Source: Myxococcales bacterium
Lineage (GTDB): Bacteria > Myxococcota > Myxococcia > Myxococcales > Anaeromyxobacteraceae
Length of the DNA: 19,026 nucleotides
Direction: 5' to 3'
NCBI GenBank assembly: GCA_021784495.1
Contig: JAJXSQ010000006.1
Span: forward strand, 1 to 19,026
Shown: piece after piece, positions 13,220 to 19,026 of the stretch
Numbering within the stretch: the stretch's first letter is position 1
Layout of the letters: every line of letters begins with the position of its first letter
Made by a program: the position numbers and the translations under genes
The notes under the pieces: model-generated
What the model saw: the letters and a program-made list of their open reading frames with translations, nothing else
Databases searched by the model: none
What the model was told of the DNA's origin: nothing

Positions 13220-14023
13220 TCACGGCGCGCCGGCGAGCGACTCCGGCCGGTCGCCCTCCAGCCGCCCCAGGAGGCGGAGGAGCCCGTCGATGAGCGTCAC
13301 CGGGTGGGGCGGGCAGCCGGGGACGTACAGGTCGACCGGCACGCCGTCGATCGCGCCGTCGAGCCCGTCGCCGCAGACCGGGCTCCCGGCGAACACCCCC
13401 CCGGAGATCGCGCAGGCGCCGACGGCGACGAGGAGCCGGGGCGCCGGGGTCGCCTCCCAGGTCCGGCGGAGCGCGTCGCGCATGTTCGCGCCGACCGGGC
13501 CGGTCACCACCAGCCCGTCGGCGTGGCGCGGCGAGGCGACGAACTGGATCCCGAAGCGCCCCAGGTCGAACTGGACGTTGCCCGCGGCGTTCAGCTCCGC
13601 CTCGCAGCCGCCGCACCCGCCGGCGGAGACCTGCCGCAGCTTGAGCGAGCGCCCGAAGAGGCGGCGCATCCGGCCGTCGAGCGCCCGCGCCAGGGTCGGC
13701 GCGTCGCCCCGGACCACCAGCTCCTCCCGGGCGCGCATGGCGAGCCGGTGGTCGCGGGTGAAGACGATCGCCCGCGCGGGGCAGGCCTCCTGGCAGCGAC
13801 CGCAGAAGACGCAGGCGCCGGCGTCGATCGCCAGGCCGCCGGCGCCGGTCCCCAGCACCGCCCCGGTGGGGCAGACGTCGGCGCAGGCGGCGCAGCCGGC
13901 GGCGCAGCGGTCGGGCGCGAGGGCCGGCCGGCCGCGAAAGCGCGCCGGGAGGCGGGCGGCGCCGCCAGGGAAGGCGATGGTCTGGTGGCCGAGCCGGAGC
14001 CGGGCGCGGAGGATGCCGATCAC
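13220..14023 (-). CDS. Ferredoxin domain fused to complex I NuoB/hydrogenase small subunit-like protein
   Basis: Residues 1-100 hold an 8Fe ferredoxin module (HyfH/HycF/NuoI-like), with C40-x3-C44-x2-C47-x3-C51-P and C71-x2-C74-x2-C77-x3-C81-P. Residues 130-267 are a NuoB/HyfI-type small subunit with all four proximal-cluster cysteines: C137 and C140 (GGCGGCE), C204 (GAC) and C237 (PGCPP). The protein therefore carries electrons through three 4Fe-4S clusters to the large subunit. In E. coli Hyf/Hyc these are two proteins; here they are one of 267 residues. The GTG start overlaps the large-subunit stop as GTGA. As its partner lacks the NiFe ligands, this is best seen as the electron relay of an Ehr-type complex, not of a hydrogenase. 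Confidence 0.9.
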   Translation of the reverse strand: MIGILRARLRLGHQTIAFPGGAARLPARFRGRPALAPDRCAAGCAACADVCPTGAVLGTGAGGLAIDAGACVFCGRCQEACPARAIVFTRDHRLAMRAREELVVRGDAPTLARALDGRMRRLFGRSLKLRQVSAGGCGGCEAELNAAGNVQFDLGRFGIQFVASPRHADGLVVTGPVGANMRDALRRTWEATPAPRLLVAVGACAISGGVFAGSPVCGDGLDGAIDGVPVDLYVPGCPPHPVTLIDGLLRLLGRLEGDRPESLAGAP

Positions 14024-15540
14024 AGGTCGTGCCCCGCGTAGGAGAGGTCGAAGCTCTTGTTGCAGAGCGGGAAGTCGCTGATCTGCTGGCCGCGCAGGGC
14101 CACCTGCAGCCCCATCCAGTCGTGGAAGGAGGGGTCGACCACCTTGTAGCGGGCGAAGCGGCCGTCGGCCCCGGTCCGGATCGCGTGGCAGATCTCCCCC
14201 CGCCAGCCCTCGACCAGCGAGATCACCAGCCGGTCGCCCCGCGGGGGCGGGACCGCCACCGCCACCGGCCCCGGGGGGAGCGCGCGGAGCGCAGCCGCGA
14301 CGAAGGCGGCGCTCCAGGCCGCCTCGTCGCGGCGGATCCGGGCCCGGGCGGCGACGTCGCCCGCCTCCTGGACCGCCGGGGTGAGCCGCGCCGCGTCGTA
14401 GGGCGGGAAGGGGTGCGAGGCCCGGGCGTCGGTCGCGATCCCGCTGGCGCGGCCGGAGGGGCCGACGAGGCCGAGGCGCCGGGCCAGCCGCGGCGCGACG
14501 ACGCCGATCCCGTCGATCCGGTTCCGGACCGACGCGGCGCGGAAGAAGACGCGCGCCGTCCCCTCGACCTGCGCCCAGGCGCGATCGATCCGCGCGGCGA
14601 GCGCGGCGGCCTCCCCGGCGGAGAGATCGAAGCGGACGCCGCCGGGGATCACCAGGCCCCGGCCGAAGCGGTTCCCGCAGAGCTCGGCGAGCGCGTTCAG
14701 GAACTCGGCGCGGAGCGCGCCGCAGGCGCTCGCGGTCGGCTGGAAGCCGATGTCGGCGGCGAGGCCGCCGAGGCCGCCGACGTGGCTCGCCAGCCGCTCG
14801 AGCTCCAGCGCCACCGCCCGGAGGGCCGCCGCCCGCGGCGGCGCCTCGACGCCGGCGAGCCCCTCGACGGCGCGGGCGTGGGCGAGCGCGTGGCCCACGG
14901 CGGTGTCGCCGGCGATCGACTCGACCAGGGCCACGGTGCGCGCCGTGGGGCCGCCGGCGAGGAGCCGCTCGACGCCGCGGTGCTGGTAGCCGAGCGAGAT
15001 CTCCAGGTGGAGGACGCTCTCGCCGTGGCACTGGAAGCGGAAGTGGCCCGGCTCGATCACCCCGGCGTGGACCGGGCCGACGGCCACCTCGTGGACCTCC
15101 TCCCCCTCCACCGCGAAGAAGGGCGGGACGCCGGCGACGCCGGCGAGGGGGAGCGTCCGGCCCCAGGGGTCGGGGCCGGGCCGGAGCGGCGGCTCGAAGC
15201 GGACCGGCTTGAACCAGGGGTGGCCGGCGGGCACGACGCCGAGCTGCTCGGCGAGCTCCCGCTCGAAGAGGTGGACCGCCGGGCACTCGCCGGCCAGCGA
15301 GGGGAGCGGGCCGCCGGCCAGCGTGGAGAGCAGGCCGACGGTCGGATCCCGGTCGCCGGCGATCGCCGCGGTCACCAGGACCCGCCCCTCCGGGCGGGGC
15401 TCGCCCCAGCAGGCGAGGAGCCGGTGGCCGGCGGCGAGGGTGTCGGCGAGGATCCCCTGATAGTCGGCGGCCGACAGGACCGGGACGGCGGCCTCGGCCA
15501 CCGCCTCGCCGCTGCGGGCCCGCTGGAGCCGGCCGGGCAC
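14020..15540 (-). CDS. Hydrogenase-like large subunit lacking NiFe ligands (Ehr-type; NuoC-NuoD/HyfG-like)
   Basis: This 506-residue protein fuses an N-terminal NuoC-like domain (about 1-125) to a NuoD/HycE-like catalytic domain. Family motifs are clear: VGPVHAGVIEPGHFRF, then LEISLGYQHRGVERLL (179-194), and LELERLASHVGGLGGLAADIGF (245-266). In hydrogenases the first NiFe pair is CGIC; the matching place here reads ESIAGDTA (207-214). The second pair, DPCxxC, reads DPSFHDW (469-475). All seven cysteines (44, 86, 171, 273, 288, 451, 493) are isolated, so no NiFe centre can form in the usual way. The end, DFPLCNKSFDLSYAGHDL, is typical of non-hydrogenase relatives as I recall them. It probably couples oxidation of an unknown donor, or quinone chemistry, to the membrane arm. 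GTG start, four bases after the HyfF-like gene, with a G-rich ribosome site upstream. Confidence 0.88.
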   Translation of the reverse strand: MPGRLQRARSGEAVAEAAVPVLSAADYQGILADTLAAGHRLLACWGEPRPEGRVLVTAAIAGDRDPTVGLLSTLAGGPLPSLAGECPAVHLFERELAEQLGVVPAGHPWFKPVRFEPPLRPGPDPWGRTLPLAGVAGVPPFFAVEGEEVHEVAVGPVHAGVIEPGHFRFQCHGESVLHLEISLGYQHRGVERLLAGGPTARTVALVESIAGDTAVGHALAHARAVEGLAGVEAPPRAAALRAVALELERLASHVGGLGGLAADIGFQPTASACGALRAEFLNALAELCGNRFGRGLVIPGGVRFDLSAGEAAALAARIDRAWAQVEGTARVFFRAASVRNRIDGIGVVAPRLARRLGLVGPSGRASGIATDARASHPFPPYDAARLTPAVQEAGDVAARARIRRDEAAWSAAFVAAALRALPPGPVAVAVPPPRGDRLVISLVEGWRGEICHAIRTGADGRFARYKVVDPSFHDWMGLQVALRGQQISDFPLCNKSFDLSYAGHDL

Positions 15541-15544
15541 GGCG

Positions 15545-16972
15545 CTAGCCCCCCACCGTCGCCGCCGCGGCGGTGGCGAGGGCCGCGAGCGCGCGCGGGA
15601 CCCAGAGCCCGAGGAGGAGCACGGCGAGGAGGAGGGCGACCGGCGGGCCCGCGGTGAGGAGCCGGTCGCCGAACTCCGGGCGAGGGGCGCCCTCCCCCGG
15701 GTCTCCCTGGACGGCGCGGAGCACCGTCGCCCCCATGGCGACGAAGATCACCGCCAGGAGGGCGAGCACGGCCGCGGCGACCGCGCCGTGCCCGTCGTGG
15801 ATCGCGCCGGCGACGATGGCGAACTCGCTCTGGAACGGGGCGAAGGGGGGCGAGCCGGTCGCCGCCAGGAAGCCGGCGAGGAGGAGGGGGCCGGAGACCG
15901 GGAGCCGCCGGGCGGCGCCGCGGACGACGTCGACGTGCTTCGAGCCGAAGGCGCGGTGGACGTTACCGGCGGCCAGGAAGAGGACCCCCTTGGTGAGCCC
16001 GTTGTTCACCACGTGGAGGAAGGCGCCGGAGACGGCGGCGCCGCCGAGCCCGACCCCGACCGCGAGGAGGCCCATGTGCTCGACGCTCGAGTAGGCGAGG
16101 AGCCGCTTCAGGTCGCGCTGCCCGGCCATGAAGATCGCGGCGACCCCCATGGAGAGGAGGCCGAGGCCGAGGAGGGGGGCGCGGGCGAAGGCCCCCTCCC
16201 CGGCCGCCTGGCAGATCTGCACCGCCCGGACGACCGCGAGGAAGGCGACGCTCGTCACCCCCCCGGCGAGCAGCGCGCCGAGGACCCCCGGCGCCTCGCC
16301 GTACGCGTCCGGCTTCCAGGCGTGGAACGGGGCGAGCCCCATCTTGGTGCCGTACCCGGCGAGGAGGAGGACGAAGGCCCCGCGCAGCCAGGGCCGCGAG
16401 AGCGACGGGCCGGCGGCGACCAGGTCGGGGAGGAGGAGGCTGCGCGGCCCCCCCGGACCGGAGGCGGAGAGCGCGAGGAAGAAGGTCCCGAGGAGCGCGA
16501 GGGCGATCCCCAGGGAGCCGACCATGAGGTACTTCCAGGCCGCCTCGAGCGACCGGCCGTCGTGGCGGAAGTAGAGGAGGGGGGCGGTGCCGAGGGTGGT
16601 GAGCTCGACGACCACCCAGAGGAGCCCGAGGTGGCGGCTCAGCGCGGCCGCGGTGAGCGCGGAGAGGACCGCGAGGAGGCCGGAGACGAAGATCCGGTCG
16701 TCGCGCTCCGGGTGCGCGGCCAGGTAGCCCTGCGCGTAGACCGCGCAGGCGAGGAACAGGGCGCTGGTGGTCGAGAGCGCGAGGAGGCCGGCGGCGTCCA
16801 CGCCCAGCCACCCGCCGGCGGTGGGCGGCGGCGGGCGGAGCCAGAGCGCGGCCACCCCGGGGAGGTGGAGGAGCGCGCCGGCGACGAGGAGGCGGCGGCG
16901 CCAGCGGCCGCCGGGGAGGGCGGCGGCGAGGGCCGCGAGGAGGAGCGGGCCGAGCACGAGGAGGGGGAGCAC
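15545..16972 (-). CDS. Proton-translocating antiporter-like membrane subunit (HyfF/NuoN/MrpD family)
   Basis: This 475-residue, very hydrophobic protein belongs to the Mrp antiporter-like subunits that move protons or sodium in complex I and group 4 hydrogenases. Charged residues of the ion path are in place: E123 in TM5 (WVVVELTTLG), K147 (AAWKYLMVG), K210 and H217 (GYGTKMGLAPFHAWKPDAY), K328 (HVVNNGLTKGVLFL) and E383 (FAPFQSEF). The family signature DLKRLLAYSSVEHMG (287-301) is present. Its GTG start has AGGA seven bases upstream and lies three bases after the HyfE-like gene. It is slightly shorter than E. coli HyfF (526, from memory). Retention of the channel residues suggests the complex still conserves energy. 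Confidence 0.9.
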   Translation of the reverse strand: MLPLLVLGPLLLAALAAALPGGRWRRRLLVAGALLHLPGVAALWLRPPPPTAGGWLGVDAAGLLALSTTSALFLACAVYAQGYLAAHPERDDRIFVSGLLAVLSALTAAALSRHLGLLWVVVELTTLGTAPLLYFRHDGRSLEAAWKYLMVGSLGIALALLGTFFLALSASGPGGPRSLLLPDLVAAGPSLSRPWLRGAFVLLLAGYGTKMGLAPFHAWKPDAYGEAPGVLGALLAGGVTSVAFLAVVRAVQICQAAGEGAFARAPLLGLGLLSMGVAAIFMAGQRDLKRLLAYSSVEHMGLLAVGVGLGGAAVSGAFLHVVNNGLTKGVLFLAAGNVHRAFGSKHVDVVRGAARRLPVSGPLLLAGFLAATGSPPFAPFQSEFAIVAGAIHDGHGAVAAAVLALLAVIFVAMGATVLRAVQGDPGEGAPRPEFGDRLLTAGPPVALLLAVLLLGLWVPRALAALATAAAATVGG

Positions 16973-16975
16973 CGT

Positions 16976-17623
16976 TCAGTCCTGGAGGTGGGTGAGCCGC
17001 CCGGTGTCGAGCGACGAGAACTCCCGGTTGATGTGGAACATGACGATCCCCATGACGAAGACGGCGGCGAAGAGATCGAGGAGGACGCCGGCCTCGACCA
17101 TGACCGGCATCACGTCGGCGATCAGGAGGCCGAAGACGAAGATGCCGTTCTCCAGCACCAGGAAGCCGAGGACCTGGGCCACCGCCTTCCTCCGGGTCAT
17201 CACCAGCAGGAGCCCGGCCCAGGCGGTGACCAGCGCCGCCGGGACCAGGAGCGCCTGGCGCCCGGGCGCCGGGAGCACCAGCGCGCCGGAGAGGGAGAAG
17301 GCCACGACGGTGCCGGCCGCGCCGAGGAGCAGGGAGGGGACGAACCCGACGATCGGCTCCGCCTCGCGGCGGATGGCCGCCTCCCGCATCGCCCAGAGCA
17401 TGAGGCCGGGGATGGCCACCCCCTTCACCACCAGCGCGCCGAGCGCCAGGAGGAGGACGTGGAGGGGCGCCTGCCCGCCGGTGGCCAGGAGGACCGGGAG
17501 GAGCGAGAGGAGCGCGCCCTGGAGGGCGACGGTCCGGATGGCGCCGCGGAGGCGGCTCGACGCGAGCACGACGAGATCCAGGACCACCACCAGGACGAGG
17601 ACGAGATCGATCGCGGAGGTCAT
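16976..17623 (-). CDS. Hydrogenase-4 component E-like (HyfE/NuoK-like) membrane subunit
   Basis: The 215-residue protein has about six to seven predicted membrane helices and matches HyfE. The C-terminal part resembles NuoK, with a membrane glutamate at E158 in VLGFLVLENGIFVFGL and another at E177 (MVEAGVLLDLFAAVFVMGI). The mid-protein KGVAIPGLMLWAM (67-79) is typical of HyfE. It sits between the channel subunits of the membrane arm and probably forms part of the central hydrophilic axis. The ATG start lies ten bases after the HyfC-like stop, with no strong ribosome site, so translation may depend on the upstream gene. Confidence 0.88.
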   Translation of the reverse strand: MTSAIDLVLVLVVVLDLVVLASSRLRGAIRTVALQGALLSLLPVLLATGGQAPLHVLLLALGALVVKGVAIPGLMLWAMREAAIRREAEPIVGFVPSLLLGAAGTVVAFSLSGALVLPAPGRQALLVPAALVTAWAGLLLVMTRRKAVAQVLGFLVLENGIFVFGLLIADVMPVMVEAGVLLDLFAAVFVMGIVMFHINREFSSLDTGRLTHLQD

Positions 17624-17633
17624 GGCGCCGGGG

Positions 17634-18542
17634 TCACCGGAGGAGGAGGACGAGGGCCAGCACCGAGAGGACCGAGGCGGCGACGAGGAACTGCGGGACC
17701 CGGGTGAGCCGGAGGCGCGCGGTGGTGGACTCGACGACGCCGACGGCGACGGCGAAGGCGAGGAGGCCGGCGCCGAGGGCGACCGGCGACGGGAGGAGGC
17801 CGGGCGGCGCGGCGCCGAGCGCGAGCCGGGAGACGAGCGCCCCGAGGATCGCCAGCCGCAGGTGCGCGGCGGCGCCGACGAAGGCCAGGTCGGGCCCGGA
17901 GTGGTCGAGCACCATCACCTCGTGGATCATGGTCAGCTCGAGGTGGGTCTCGGGATCGTCCACCGGGAGGCGGGAGCCCTCGGCGAGCGCGACCGCGAAG
18001 AGCGCGAGCGTCGCCAGCAGGAGCGCCGGCCCGGCGATCGGCCAGGAGGCGGCGAGCCCCGGGCCGAGCACGCCGGAGAGCGAGGCCGAGCCGGCGGCGC
18101 GGGCGAGCACCACCAGGCCGAGGAGGAGCGCGGGCTCGGCGAAGGCGCCGAAGGCGATCTCGCGGGCGGCCCCCATGCCCTCGAACGACGAGCCGGTGTC
18201 GAGCGCGGCGAGCGCGGTGGCGAAGCGCCCGAGGCCGAGGAGGCCGGCGAGGAGCAGGAAGTCGCCGGGGAAGGCGACCAGCGCCGGCCCGCCGCCGAGC
18301 GGGACCAGCAGCGTCGCCGCCGCCGCCGCCGCGAGGGAGACGATCGGCCCGGCGCGGAAGACCCAGGTGGTCGGGTGGCCCAGGACGGCGCCCTTGGAGA
18401 GGAGGCGGCGCAGGTCGAGGTAGGGCTGGAGGAGCGGCGGCCCGGTCCTCCCGGCGAGGCGCGACTTGACCCGGGTCACCACGCCTCCCACCAGCGGCGC
18501 GGCGGCGAGGAGGCCGAGGACGCGGAGGGCGGCGAAGATCAC
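17634..18542 (-). CDS. HyfC/NuoH-like membrane subunit
   Basis: This 302-residue subunit is the NuoH-type anchor that joins the electron-carrying arm to the proton channels. Conserved loops at the quinone-pocket side are visible: GRTGPPLLQPYLDLRRLLSK (31-50), EGMGAAREIAFGAFAEP (121-137) and RLPVDDPETHLELTMIHE (191-208). The acid-rich second and third loops match HyfC closely. The GTG start lies in the stop of the HyfB-like gene (GTGA). Any ATG further upstream in this frame lies inside that gene, so the short form is chosen. Confidence 0.9.
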   Translation of the reverse strand: MIFAALRVLGLLAAAPLVGGVVTRVKSRLAGRTGPPLLQPYLDLRRLLSKGAVLGHPTTWVFRAGPIVSLAAAAAATLLVPLGGGPALVAFPGDFLLLAGLLGLGRFATALAALDTGSSFEGMGAAREIAFGAFAEPALLLGLVVLARAAGSASLSGVLGPGLAASWPIAGPALLLATLALFAVALAEGSRLPVDDPETHLELTMIHEVMVLDHSGPDLAFVGAAAHLRLAILGALVSRLALGAAPPGLLPSPVALGAGLLAFAVAVGVVESTTARLRLTRVPQFLVAASVLSVLALVLLLR

Positions 18543-19026
18543 GGCGCCGCCCCGGCCACGGCGAGCCAGAGGAGGAGGCCGGCGAGCCCGAGCACCAGCA
18601 GGAAGGCCTGGAACTGGACGGTGCGGAGGAGCCGGCCGCGGGCGCGGCCGGCGAGCGCGCCGAGCCAGGCGAGCGCCGGCGCGATCCCGACGTCGAGCAC
18701 GGTGTCCGGGACGGACGAGGCGAAGGCGGCGGCGCGCGGGAACGGGCCGCGCGGCGGGACGATCCGCGCGCGCGGGAAGAAGGCCCAGCCGAAGCGCAGG
18801 ACCAGCAGCTCGGCGAGGGAGGAGCCGGTGTACTGCATGCGCGGCGTCGGGTGGGCGTAGCCGCACCCCCAGGTCTCGGCGCGCGGCACCGGCCCGGGGA
18901 GGAGGCGCCGCCGCCAGAGGACCAGGCCGCCCACCAGCGCGAGCAGCACCCCGGCGACGAGGCTCACCCGCGCGGCCGACGCGGCCGCCTCCGCCGCCGG
19001 GCCCGCCAGCGCGCCCGCCGCCATCC
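18539..19026 (-). CDS. HyfB/HycC-like membrane subunit, C-terminal part only
   Basis: The frame stays open to the right edge, so only the last 162 or so residues are seen. The hallmark ETWGCGYAHPTPRMQYTGSSLAE is found in the C-terminal domain of HyfB/HycC-type antiporter-like subunits. It is followed by a long amphipathic segment and a final hydrophobic helix (LLVLGLAGLLLWLAVAGAAP). The in-frame ATG near the edge (19022-19024) is an internal methionine, not a start. Being first of the six genes on this strand, it suggests that the operon promoter lies to the right of the window. Confidence 0.85.
   Translation of the reverse strand, partial: MAAGALAGPAAEAAASAARVSLVAGVLLALVGGLVLWRRRLLPGPVPRAETWGCGYAHPTPRMQYTGSSLAELLVLRFGWAFFPRARIVPPRGPFPRAAAFASSVPDTVLDVGIAPALAWLGALAGRARGRLLRTVQFQAFLLVLGLAGLLLWLAVAGAAP

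Noticed and set aside
14020..15540. A catalytically active NiFe hydrogenase large subunit
   Set aside because: Both NiFe-binding cysteine pairs are absent and the remaining cysteines are isolated.
1..19026. tRNA or rRNA genes, CRISPR arrays, insertion sequences or attachment sites
   Set aside because: No cloverleaf, spaced repeats, transposase motif or terminal inverted repeats were recognised on either strand by eye.

Overview
The window is very GC-rich (roughly three quarters G+C by eye, not computed), tightly packed, and full of GTG starts and 4-base GTGA gene overlaps. Gene content (a WYL/PafC-like regulator, an orphan receiver protein, an RND efflux operon, an arginine operon and a complex I/hydrogenase-related membrane complex) fits a deltaproteobacterial or myxobacterial genome, most likely Anaeromyxobacter-like. 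This placement is inferred from composition and gene families, not from a marker gene.

Layout. Positions 2-2846 (+) hold three apparently independent genes: a WYL-domain regulator cut by the left edge, a stand-alone response-regulator receiver domain, and a short protoporphyrinogen-oxidase-like flavoprotein. Positions 3105-9509 (+) form one tightly coupled efflux operon: TolC-like outer membrane factor, HlyD-type periplasmic adaptor, RND pump and a UspA-type stress protein. Its last three genes each start with GTG inside the stop codon of the gene before. A candidate sigma-54 promoter (TGGCACG with GG-N10-GC) lies just upstream of this operon, and a second one precedes the receiver gene. A 45-bp gap with two hairpins separates uspA from the convergent arginine operon.

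Positions 9555-13175 (-) are argC, a fused argJ-argB gene and argR, read in that order. The 44-bp gap before argC carries a recognisable -35/-10 pair and an ARG-box-like inverted repeat over the -10. argR is the last gene of the operon, so feedback autoregulation is likely. The first argC codon falls at or next to the predicted transcription start, with no Shine-Dalgarno sequence, so a leaderless message is inferred.

Positions 13220-19026 (-) are six genes of a membrane-bound, hydrogenase-4/complex I-like assembly: HyfB-like (cut by the right edge), HyfC-like, HyfE-like, HyfF-like, a large subunit and a ferredoxin-small-subunit fusion. The iron-sulfur cysteines and the proton-path residues of the membrane arm are present. 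The large subunit lacks both CxxC pairs that bind the NiFe centre, so it should not be a hydrogenase. It matches the description of 'energy-converting hydrogenase-related' (Ehr) complexes, whose substrate is unknown. This cluster and the ArgJ-ArgB fusion are the two most interesting items in the window. No tRNA, rRNA, CRISPR array or insertion sequence was seen, and no gene-free stretch exceeds 300 bases (the longest is about 258, at 2847-3104).
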